A model generated the notes under the pieces. That model was given only the letters and a program-made list of their open reading frames with translations, made no database searches and was not told the DNA's origin. A stretch of DNA of 32,109 bases from Methanocella sp. (GTDB taxonomy: Archaea > Halobacteriota > Methanocellia > Methanocellales > Methanocellaceae). The translations under genes and the position numbers were made by a program. Below are positions 7,533-14,182 of the stretch, in pieces (position 1 is the first letter of the stretch; every line of letters begins with the position of its first letter). The DNA is taken from assembly GCF_035506375.1 (NCBI RefSeq), contig NZ_DATJPM010000065.1, forward strand, positions 1 to 32,109, read 5' to 3'.

Positions 7533-8390
7533 TCAATAGAAGATGTCCCGGGTTACGTAGAGGCCGAGCTTTTCGCGTTTCTCAATAAATTTTTTCGCCC
7601 GGCTCTTCTTACTGACGGCCAGCTTTTCGAGTGCCTTCAGCCCGTCTTCGCTGATCTCCTTTGTCTCTATGGCACCGGCGCCTATGGCCTGCTGGAAAAA
7701 GTCGTGGCCTTTTTTCGTCCTGAGGAACACGGTATTCCACCCCGGGTCCGAGCCCACGGATCCGATGGAAATGTCGGCCCACTCAGCCACAAGGTCAGGG
7801 CAGATACGGTCGCCATCCTGGATGTACCGGGAGGCCTCCTTGAGCGGTAATGTCACGCCCTTCTCGCCCTCAGTCCGGAACTTGCCCGAGGCGCAGCGCA
7901 TGCGGACCACGCCCTCCAGAGGCTCCTCGCCCAGGCCTTCGACGATGGCCTTGAGGCTCTCGGGATAAAAGTTCTCGAAACAGAAGATGCCGATGACCAG
8001 GGCAAGGCGCTCGACGATATCCCGGGCGCCGAAGGGATATAGCTGCATCTTGCGGACGGCCTCTATCTGGCAGGGAACGCCCACGTAGCCCACCTTGCTG
8101 AGCGCCTTTTCCCGCGTCGCCTCTTTTAGCTGGAATAAGCTCGGCGAAAGGGCATAGACGCTTTTAGCGGATTCGAGTATCTCCTTCCTGCTCGTGGCCA
8201 CGTACTGGGCGGGCGCCCATTCCTCGCTCGATTTTCTCGTCAATACCGCACCGTCGATGAAGCCGGTATCGAGGGCGTAGCACATCAGCGCGGTCGTCGT
8301 TCCCCCGTCCTGGGCGATATCCTGGATATCCGGGTCTTTCGACCGGGCGCTCATGACCTCCTTGTATTTCCCGAATCCCTTATACGCCAT
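7533..8390 (-). CDS. frhB: F420-reducing hydrogenase subunit beta FrhB
   Basis: This 285-residue protein is the F420- and FAD-binding subunit that passes electrons from the hydrogenase iron-sulfur chain to coenzyme F420. Family marks include AQDGGTTTALMCYALD near the N-terminus, GYVGVPCQIEAVRKMQ (the conserved VGxPCQ motif), IGIFCFENF, and the C-terminal ADISIGSVGSDPGWNTV. The length matches stand-alone FrhB, with no added ferredoxin domain. It is the last gene of frhA-frhG-frhB; its ATG lies one base after the frhG stop, so translation is likely coupled. FrhB-family subunits also serve other F420-linked enzymes, but the upstream hydrogenase subunits fix the role here. Confidence 0.93.
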   Translation of the reverse strand: MAYKGFGKYKEVMSARSKDPDIQDIAQDGGTTTALMCYALDTGFIDGAVLTRKSSEEWAPAQYVATSRKEILESAKSVYALSPSLFQLKEATREKALSKVGYVGVPCQIEAVRKMQLYPFGARDIVERLALVIGIFCFENFYPESLKAIVEGLGEEPLEGVVRMRCASGKFRTEGEKGVTLPLKEASRYIQDGDRICPDLVAEWADISIGSVGSDPGWNTVFLRTKKGHDFFQQAIGAGAIETKEISEDGLKALEKLAVSKKSRAKKFIEKREKLGLYVTRDIFY

Positions 8391-8391
8391 T

Positions 8392-9099
8392 TCACTCCTC
8401 CCTCAGCCGGTCCATCATCTTCTCGATGGCGGCGGTCGGCAGGAAGCTGCGGGGGCACTGGGCGTAGCAGGCGCCGCATTTCACGCACCTCTCGAAAATA
8501 CAGTTCGGCCGGCCTTCGGCCATCGTGATGGCCCGTGTCGGGCAGGCCATGGCGCAGGCGCCGCAGCCGATGCACAGGCCGTTCTCCACGACGTCCTTCC
8601 ACAGGTCGCAGCCGCAGGCATAGCCGCCGACACTATATGAGGACAGGTACTTCAGGTAGTCGAGGTCTCCTTCCACAAAAGCCTTTACGATGTTGTATGC
8701 CATCTCCGGCGCCGGCGGCGAGCCCGGCACGAACGCGTCCACGCTTACCAGGCGCTTTATGGGCGGGAACGACTCGTGCTGGGGCTGAGGAAGCTGGCCT
8801 CCCCTCGAAAAGTTATTGATGGTCGCCGTAGACGAGCACCCGCCCCAGGCCACAAGGTAAGAGCCTCTCTCCCGTGCCTTCTTAAGCGTATCGACGGCGT
8901 CATCTGACTGCAGGCATGCGGCCCCGTCCACGAAGACGATGTCGGCCTTCGGTATCTCCGTCTCGTCCTTGATGAGCGTCATGTACTCGATATCCACCAT
9001 GTCCATCATGTCCAGGAGCCGCTCGAAATTATCCAGGAACGAGATCTCGCAGCCCGAGCAGGCGGACAGATGGACATAGGCGAACTTCGGCTTTTTCAT
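8392..9099 (-). CDS. frhG: F420-reducing hydrogenase subunit gamma FrhG
   Basis: A 235-residue small subunit of the [NiFe] hydrogenase, carrying the iron-sulfur relay between the NiFe site and FrhB. Cys14 and Cys17 in HLSACSGCEISFLDN ligate the proximal cluster, together with the later GGCSS and GGYACGC segments. A two-cluster ferredoxin domain follows near residues 173-215, with CIGCGACAMACP and CVKCGACYAQCP. I chose the ATG at 9099 because it gives the normal FrhG start and overlaps the frhA stop by 4 bp (ATGA). A longer frame to 9198 exists but its extra 33 residues look like read-through of frhA in another frame. Confidence 0.94.
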   Translation of the reverse strand: MKKPKFAYVHLSACSGCEISFLDNFERLLDMMDMVDIEYMTLIKDETEIPKADIVFVDGAACLQSDDAVDTLKKARERGSYLVAWGGCSSTATINNFSRGGQLPQPQHESFPPIKRLVSVDAFVPGSPPAPEMAYNIVKAFVEGDLDYLKYLSSYSVGGYACGCDLWKDVVENGLCIGCGACAMACPTRAITMAEGRPNCIFERCVKCGACYAQCPRSFLPTAAIEKMMDRLREE

Positions 9100-10310
9100 A
9101 CGAAACGCTCCTCGATGACACGGCCATCGTGCATGACGATCATGTGGGTGGCGCAGGATATGCACGGGTCGTAGGACCGCATCACCCACTGCGCCCACTT
9201 ATAGTGGAAGCCCTCCGTGGACTTCCCGATGGTCGCGATGTTCCACATGGTCGCGGGCATGGCCTTATAAAATGTGATCCGGCCGTCCTCCACCCGCGTA
9301 ATGTGAACGTTCGTGCCCCGGGGCGCCTCGTTGACGCCGATGCCCAGCCGGCCGATGCCATACGAGACGGGGCGGTTGAGCGTGTGAGCCCTGGTGTTCA
9401 GTTCCCGGAGGATATCCAGGCCTCGCTCTATCCTCAGAGTGATTTCCGTCAGCCTCGCCCGGTTCAGCGCCATGGTGCCCTTTTCCCTCCACCCCTTAAA
9501 TTTCCATAGCCGGGCAACAGGCCCCACTTCCACGATCTTCCCCTGGAGCATGGGGATCCGGGTACAGGCCTCCACGCCGATATCCTTTCCATAATAGTTC
9601 GCAGGCAAGAGCTCGGAATAATAGGGATAATAGTCGCTCGCGAACACGTCCGACCGGCCAAATATCAGGTCCGTCGCCATCATGTCCACGTCATTGACAC
9701 CCAGTCCCGGGGGCACGTCCGCGGCTTCGAACGCCTCCTCCATGAAACGGCTCTGTGCCTCATGGTACTGCCGGTATTCACCGAGCATCTCCGAGAGCTT
9801 ATCCCTGGCCGCCTCGCTGATGTTCGTGTACATGCCGCCCACGCGAATATACGGCGAGTGGATGGCCTCGCCGCCGGTCACGCTGCAAATATACTGGCCG
9901 ATGCGGCGCATCTTCTGGATCCTGGTAAGCGCCTCCTTCGTCTTTTCCGGGTCCTTGACGAAGTCGGGCAGGATGAGTACCTGCTGCAGCGGGTGATCAT
10001 GAAGGTGATTGCCGATGTTGCATAATTCGCGTAACAGTACCCCGTGATGCGGGGGGCTCAGGCCGATGGAGCGTTCGATGGCTTCCGAGGATGCGGTCGC
10101 GTGCGTCGGCGGGCACAGGCCGCAAAAGCGGCTCGTTGCCACGGGCGCGAACTCCATGGACCGGCCGACCAGGAACTTTTCGAAGCCCCTCACCGTAACC
10201 ATGCTTAAAAAATTCCCTTTTTTCACGACCCCTTCCTCATCGACGTCCAGGACGAACTTGCCGTGCCCCTCGTTACGAGTCGTGGGCGCGATAACGACCG
10301 TCTCACCCAT
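9096..10310 (-). CDS. frhA: F420-reducing hydrogenase subunit alpha FrhA
   Basis: A 404-residue [NiFe] hydrogenase large subunit; it holds the NiFe active site that splits hydrogen. The N-terminal ligand motif is RFCGLCPPTH (Cys63, Cys66) and the C-terminal one is DPCISCATH (Cys383, Cys386). A 15-residue tail follows His389 and should be removed by a maturation protease. The start MGETVVIAPTTRNEGHGKFVL matches FrhA. First gene of frhAGB. The protease gene frhD, which normally lies between frhA and frhG, is absent here; frhA runs straight into frhG with a 4-bp overlap. Processing must therefore depend on a protease encoded elsewhere. The L1 motif RFCGLCPPTH differs slightly from the common RICGICPTTH. 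Confidence 0.95.
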   Translation of the reverse strand: MGETVVIAPTTRNEGHGKFVLDVDEEGVVKKGNFLSMVTVRGFEKFLVGRSMEFAPVATSRFCGLCPPTHATASSEAIERSIGLSPPHHGVLLRELCNIGNHLHDHPLQQVLILPDFVKDPEKTKEALTRIQKMRRIGQYICSVTGGEAIHSPYIRVGGMYTNISEAARDKLSEMLGEYRQYHEAQSRFMEEAFEAADVPPGLGVNDVDMMATDLIFGRSDVFASDYYPYYSELLPANYYGKDIGVEACTRIPMLQGKIVEVGPVARLWKFKGWREKGTMALNRARLTEITLRIERGLDILRELNTRAHTLNRPVSYGIGRLGIGVNEAPRGTNVHITRVEDGRITFYKAMPATMWNIATIGKSTEGFHYKWAQWVMRSYDPCISCATHMIVMHDGRVIEERFV

Positions 10311-10339
10311 AAGATCACTATTAAAATGACCACAGGTAT

Positions 10340-10350
10340 GTTTATAATAA
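10340..10350 (-). promoter_or_regulatory. TATA box for frhAGB
   Basis: On the minus strand TTATTATAAAC lies 30-40 bp upstream of the frhA ATG, giving a predicted start near 10318 and a leader of under 10 nt. A GTGATC stretch just before the ATG could contact 16S rRNA if the leader is slightly longer. Confidence 0.5.
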
Positions 10351-10382
10351 TAATCTGATAAAATGTAATAAATGAAAAGAAG

Positions 10383-10898
10383 TTAGACGACTTTGACCGA
10401 CTTGCTAAAATCGCCAATCTCCTTGCCGCTCACTAAGACCTTACCGTTGAGCTGGTAGTCGCCCGCCGTCGAAAACCCGCTGTACTCCTCAGGTATAGTG
10501 ACTGAAAACTGCGCTTTTTTTGTCTCTCCCGGCCCAATGTTCAGGTTCGCGATCTTAAAGTCCTTCGAGCCCAGCGATGTCGTGCCCAGGACCGGGACAT
10601 TTTTCGATATAGAAGCATGGACCGTGACGTCATTTATAGCCGCATCGCCCGTGTTCCTCAGCGTGATATAGCCGTTCGCCGTATCGCCCCGGCTATACGT
10701 GTCCCTGTCAGTGCCATAACCCACGAGCTCGGCGCTGATCCTGCCGGAAGGGGCCGCCGTCGCAGTGACGCTGACTGTGCCGGCCGGCGATACCTTCGCC
10801 GCGGCGGCGCCGGCATGCTGAACGCCTGAAATGACCATCATCAGGCCTGCCGAGACCAGCACGGCCGCTAATGTCAATTTGAAAACGCTTTTCACCAT
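10383..10898 (-). CDS. Secreted protein with C-terminal CARDB-like beta-sandwich domain
   Basis: About 171 residues from the chosen ATG at 10898, which is preceded by a GGGGTG ribosome-binding site; a longer frame to 10925 lacks this. MVKSVFKLTLAAVLVSAGLMMVISGVQHAGA is a signal peptide or anchor. The remainder is one domain with the sequence YGTDRDTYSRGDTANGYITLRNTG and later LNIGPGETKKAQFSVTIP, a pattern of extracellular CARDB/DUF11-like beta sandwiches that present backbone hydrogen bonds. The domain is clearly paralogous to the C-terminal domain of the next gene upstream (11044-11661). The likely location is the cell surface or pseudoperiplasm. No enzyme motif; partner unknown. Confidence 0.7.
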   Translation of the reverse strand: MVKSVFKLTLAAVLVSAGLMMVISGVQHAGAAAAKVSPAGTVSVTATAAPSGRISAELVGYGTDRDTYSRGDTANGYITLRNTGDAAINDVTVHASISKNVPVLGTTSLGSKDFKIANLNIGPGETKKAQFSVTIPEEYSGFSTAGDYQLNGKVLVSGKEIGDFSKSVKVV

Positions 10899-11043
10899 AC
10901 ACACCCCATCCCAGTTTATGGCCATAACTTCTTATTAATACCCGAAAAATAACGCCGATTATATGCCTTTGACCGGGCTTCACACAGGGGCATACTAACA
11001 TATTAAATGGCGACCGGATTGTAATAGAAAAAGAAACATAGAA

Positions 11044-11661
11044 TTATTGGACGGTCACTTCTTTCGTGAACTCGCCGATCTGGTTCCCCCAGACAAGGAC
11101 GTCGATCGTGAACCGGTACTTGCCGGATGTGGAGACGCCCTCATAATCGCCGGGTATGGAAATGCTGTACTCCAGCCTCTTCGTCTCGCCCGGCCCAATG
11201 CCCAGGCCGGTGAGGGTGGTCGTCGGGTTTTGCACGTTGACGTATCCGATCACCGAAACGTATCTTTCCACCTTGATATTCAGCGTGGCCTCGGTAATGG
11301 GCACTGTGCCCGAATTTTTTATGACGATATAGGTAATGGCGGTATCGCCGGGCTTGTACGTGTCCTTATCGGTGCCATAGTCCACGAGCTGGGCCATTTT
11401 GACCACTGGCTGGACAGGCGTCGGCACTGCCGGTGCCGATGAAGAAGGATTTCCGGAGGGCGTCGAAGTGACCGGCCCCGCGGGTATGACCATATAAGGC
11501 GTGGGCGTCATCGGGGGCTCGGGCGTGGGAGCCTGCGTCGGCGCAGGCACGCCCACGAGAGACGTGAACATTATGTATACTGCGGCTACGACCGCGATCA
11601 GCACGACAAGGCCGACTACCACCACAGCAGCCACTGTTAGAAAGTTTCTGTCCTCCGCCAT
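11044..11661 (-). CDS. Membrane-anchored protein with Pro/Thr-rich linker and CARDB-like domain
   Basis: About 205 residues starting at ATG 11661 (an upstream in-frame TTG at 11676 is less likely). Residues ~7-37 form one long membrane anchor, FLTVAAVVVVGLVVLIAVV and onward. Residues ~40-90 are a Pro/Thr/Ser-rich linker of the TPTP type seen in archaeal surface proteins. Residues ~95-205 form a beta-sandwich domain (VDYGTDKDTYKPGDTAITY, GLGIGPGETKRLEYSISIPG). This is the paralogue of the domain in the downstream gene; the two share the YGTD.DTY..GDTA and NIGPGETK/GIGPGETK motifs. The architecture suggests a domain displayed outside the membrane on a stalk. Function unknown. Confidence 0.7.
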   Translation of the reverse strand: MAEDRNFLTVAAVVVVGLVVLIAVVAAVYIMFTSLVGVPAPTQAPTPEPPMTPTPYMVIPAGPVTSTPSGNPSSSAPAVPTPVQPVVKMAQLVDYGTDKDTYKPGDTAITYIVIKNSGTVPITEATLNIKVERYVSVIGYVNVQNPTTTLTGLGIGPGETKRLEYSISIPGDYEGVSTSGKYRFTIDVLVWGNQIGEFTKEVTVQ

Positions 11662-11691
11662 GTTATTCCATGCCAACTAGATATTCTTCGC

Positions 11692-12582
11692 TTATATAAT
11701 TTCCACTCCATTGCCGACCCGCGTCATGAAGGATTCGGAGGAGACGCCGCATTTATCGAACTGCCCGGCCATGGCCTTCTCGACCCGCCTCATCCGCTCC
11801 TCCGGGCATAGGGCGATCATCGTCGGGCCAGAGCCGCTGATGGCGACCCCGTAGGCGCCCTGCTCAAGGGCGCCGGCCTTGACGTCCTCGTAGCCCCTGA
11901 TAAGCGGCGAGCGGTATTTCTCGTTGAACGAATCCATGAGCGAGCGGCCGATCATGCCCGGGTCCTTAGCCGCTGCGCCGGCCACCAGCATGCACGCCTT
12001 GCCAATGTTCTGCACCATCTCATTCACGGGGACGCTGGACGGGATAAGCTCCCGGGCCGCTTTCGTGCTCACGTCGATGGCGGGGAGTATGGCGACGATG
12101 CCCATCTCAGGCATCTCCAGGCTGACCGCACGCCCGCCACTGACGATAGTCAGGCCTCCCATGATGCAGGGGCCCACGTTATCGGCGTGAGCCACGCCCG
12201 CCGCCGCCACCTCGCCCTTCGCGGCGATGGGCACTAGCTCTTCACGGGAAAGGCCGAGCGAAAAAAGCTCATTGATGGCGACCGCCGTGCCCGCCGCCGG
12301 GGCCGCGCTGCTTCCCAGGCCGCTGGCCGGCCGGATATAGCTGTGGATCGTGATGAGGACGTCTTTACCCATCTCTTTCGCCACCAGGCCGGCAGTATTC
12401 TTTTCGGGCTCCAGCGGGATCGACTTCCAGCCCCGGCCCACGATGCGGATCGAGAGATGGTCCGCCGGCTCTACCTCTATAATATCAAAAGGCTCGTCCA
12501 GGGCCAGCCCCAGCACGTCGAAGCCCGCTCCCAGATTGGCCGAAGTCGCCGAAGCCCGGACACGCACACGTTCCATCAACAT
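11692..12582 (-). CDS. thrB: Homoserine kinase ThrB
   Basis: This GHMP-family kinase, about 296 residues, phosphorylates homoserine with ATP on the way to threonine. The N-terminal RASATSANLGAGFDVLGLAL and the ATP-binding loop RPASGLGSSAAPAAGTA are the standard homoserine kinase motifs, and the C-terminal GAYGVAISGSGPTMIALC is the third GHMP motif. Starts are crowded: GTG 12585, ATG 12582 and ATG 12576 are all in frame. I use 12582. The gene begins at the apgM stop codon, so the two are co-transcribed and probably translationally coupled. No threonine synthase gene lies in this window. Confidence 0.93.
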   Translation of the reverse strand: MLMERVRVRASATSANLGAGFDVLGLALDEPFDIIEVEPADHLSIRIVGRGWKSIPLEPEKNTAGLVAKEMGKDVLITIHSYIRPASGLGSSAAPAAGTAVAINELFSLGLSREELVPIAAKGEVAAAGVAHADNVGPCIMGGLTIVSGGRAVSLEMPEMGIVAILPAIDVSTKAARELIPSSVPVNEMVQNIGKACMLVAGAAAKDPGMIGRSLMDSFNEKYRSPLIRGYEDVKAGALEQGAYGVAISGSGPTMIALCPEERMRRVEKAMAGQFDKCGVSSESFMTRVGNGVEII

Positions 12583-12584
12583 CA

Positions 12585-13775
12585 CTATATCCGGTCATTA
12601 ATAAATAAATCCATCAGCTGGTAGCCCTTATCGATGAAGAGCCCATCCACGGCCGACTTCTCGTCATAGGACCTGGCAGGTTCGCCCGACTTCCCGGAAT
12701 CATATATTACATAGGGCACCGGGTCGTGGGCATGCGTCTTTATAGAAAGAGGCGTCGGATGGTCGGGGCAGACCATCAGGCGGAAGTCGCCGAACCGGCG
12801 CATCCCTTCCAGCATCGGGCCCACGACCTTGCTGTCCAGGTCCTCGATGGCCTTCACCTTTTCCTTCACCATGCCCTCGTGGCCCGCCTCGTCGGGCGCC
12901 TCCACGTGGATGAAAACGAAGTCCTTATCTTTTAGCGATTCGAGCGCATGCCTCGCCTTGGCGCCATAATCCGTGTCGAAATACCCGGTCGCGCCCGGCA
13001 CCTCGATGACGTCCAGGCCCGCCGATACGCCTAATCCCTTTATCAGGTCGACGGCGGATATCACCGAGCCTGTCAGGCCGTACTTCTCGCGGAAAGACGG
13101 CATGGCCGGCGTCCTTCCCTGGCCCCAGGGCCAGATGGAATTCGCCGGGTTCTTGCCTTCGGCGATGCGCTTTTTATTTACCGGATGGCCCTCCAGAAGT
13201 TCCCAGGACCGCCGGATCATCCCTGTAAGCAGCTCGTGCTCCTCCCCCCGGGGCAGGTGCTCTTCGACCGGCTGGCCCGCGTAATCGTGGGGCGCGTCGC
13301 AGACGGCGCCGGCGCCCTTACCGTCCAGGACCATCAGGTGCCGGTAGCTGATGCCGGGATAGAACTTCGTGCCGTCACCCCCCATCTTACTGTCCACGTA
13401 CCGGATAAGCTCGGCCGCCTCCTCCGAAGTCACGTGGCCGGCGCTGTAGTCCGCGATGAGGCCGTCCCGGACCGTTATCAGGTTACACCGGAAGGCGACG
13501 TCGTTCGGCTTCAGCCGGACGCCCATGCTCATGGCCTCCAGCGGCCCCCGGCCATTATAATATTTGACCGGGTCATAGCCCATGACGGCCAGGTTCGCCA
13601 CGTCGCTGCCCGCGGGCAGGCTTTCGACGGTGGTCTGGCACAGGCCGTAATGCCGGGCGTGGCGGGCCATGAAATCCATATTAGGCTTCCGGGCGCTCAT
13701 TAAGGGCGTGTTACCATTTAATTCCTTGACGGGGTAATCCGACATCCCGTCACCGAGGACGACTGCGTACTTCAT
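12585..13775 (-). CDS. apgM: Archaeal cofactor-independent phosphoglycerate mutase ApgM
   Basis: A 396-residue enzyme interconverting 2- and 3-phosphoglycerate in glycolysis/gluconeogenesis, of the archaeal alkaline-phosphatase-superfamily type. The start MKYAVVLGDGMSD contains a metal-binding Asp, LPAGSDVANLAVMGYDP contains the Ser that carries the phosphate, and the C-terminal CPDHPTPLSIKTHAHDPVP supplies further metal ligands. I chose ATG 13775 because conservation begins there; a frame extending to 13877 adds 34 unrelated residues across the promoter. First gene of an apgM-thrB pair. Phosphonopyruvate decarboxylase relatives share this fold, but the motifs suit ApgM. Confidence 0.92.
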   Translation of the reverse strand: MKYAVVLGDGMSDYPVKELNGNTPLMSARKPNMDFMARHARHYGLCQTTVESLPAGSDVANLAVMGYDPVKYYNGRGPLEAMSMGVRLKPNDVAFRCNLITVRDGLIADYSAGHVTSEEAAELIRYVDSKMGGDGTKFYPGISYRHLMVLDGKGAGAVCDAPHDYAGQPVEEHLPRGEEHELLTGMIRRSWELLEGHPVNKKRIAEGKNPANSIWPWGQGRTPAMPSFREKYGLTGSVISAVDLIKGLGVSAGLDVIEVPGATGYFDTDYGAKARHALESLKDKDFVFIHVEAPDEAGHEGMVKEKVKAIEDLDSKVVGPMLEGMRRFGDFRLMVCPDHPTPLSIKTHAHDPVPYVIYDSGKSGEPARSYDEKSAVDGLFIDKGYQLMDLFINDRI

Positions 13776-13810
13776 TCCGATCGACAGTCCACAGTATAAT
13801 ACTGTATTGA

Positions 13811-13820
13811 TATATTTAAT
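13811..13820 (-). promoter_or_regulatory. TATA box for apgM-thrB
   Basis: On the minus strand ATTAAATATA lies 35-45 bp upstream of the chosen apgM ATG. It predicts a start near 13788 and a leader of about 13 nt, which also supports the 13775 start over the longer frame. Confidence 0.5.
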
Positions 13821-14038
13821 GGTGGACAGGGCCGTATCATAGTCAATTGTCGTATATATGCTCCTTCCACGGAGCAAGCCCGCCTGGAGGCAATATTAGT
13901 ATGCCAGGCGAGCCTTTGGCAAAAAATATAGCGAAGTAACGTGAATATACCTGTGCATTTGGTACCTGTGGAAGTCCATTTTACATAGGGGAAAGACCAA
14001 AAAACATTTATTAGGGAAAGTCATAATGTTACTCCAAT

Positions 14039-14057
14039 AATCCATAGGTTATGGATT
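14039..14057. promoter_or_regulatory. Operator-like palindrome at the surface-protein promoter
   Basis: A perfect inverted repeat AATCCATA-N3-TATGGATT directly abuts and partly overlaps the TATA-like ATTTATATC (14055-14063). Dimeric archaeal regulators commonly bind palindromes in this position, where they would block or assist TBP/TFB. The role is inferred from position. Confidence 0.45.
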
Positions 14058-14063
14058 TATATC
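14055..14063 (+). promoter_or_regulatory. Putative TATA box for the surface-protein gene
   Basis: ATTTATATC lies about 125 bp before the start codon, predicting transcription start near 14085 and an unusually long leader of about 95 nt compared with the short leaders elsewhere in this window. Weaker T-rich elements closer to the gene (near 14121) are alternatives. Confidence 0.4.
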
Positions 14064-14076
14064 TGGCGATGTCTAG

Positions 14077-14105
14077 TTCGGCATATGTCGAAGATTCGGC
14101 ATATG
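14077..14105 (+). repeat. Direct repeat TTCGGCATATG (two copies)
   Basis: Two identical 11-bp copies at 14077-14087 and 14095-14105, 18 bp apart start to start, lie at or just after the predicted transcription start of the surface-protein gene. They could be a tandem regulator site or leader RNA element. Confidence 0.5.
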
Positions 14106-14168
14106 GGTGGTAAAACAAGAGCGTTTTATCCGAGCCGCGATATCTGCTTGCACAATAGACACAACCAT

Positions 14169-14177
14169 GGGAGGTTG
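14169..14177 (+). promoter_or_regulatory. Strong ribosome-binding site of the surface-protein gene
   Basis: The sequence GGAGGTTGA, a near-complete complement of the archaeal 16S rRNA 3' end, ends about 5 bases before ATG 14183. It is the strongest such site in the window and fixes this start codon. Confidence 0.75.
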
Positions 14178-14182
14178 AATTA

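Larger units (their letters stand above)
13776..14182. other. Divergent regulatory region between apgM and the surface-protein gene
   Basis: About 400 bp without a gene. It carries the apgM TATA box near 13811, a 7-bp inverted repeat CGCCTGG/CCAGGCG at 13881-13910, an 8-bp palindrome at 14039-14057 abutting a TATA-like element, two copies of TTCGGCATATG at 14077 and 14095, and a strong ribosome-binding site at 14169. Short frames on the minus strand here look non-coding. Confidence 0.55.

Noticed and set aside
9100..9198. N-terminal extension of FrhG
   Set aside because: The extra 33 residues lie within the frhA coding sequence and do not resemble FrhG; the ATG at 9099 gives the ATGA overlap and the normal N-terminus.
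13776..13877. N-terminal extension of ApgM
   Set aside because: The added 34 residues cross the TATA box and do not match the family, which begins at MKYAVVLGDGMSD.
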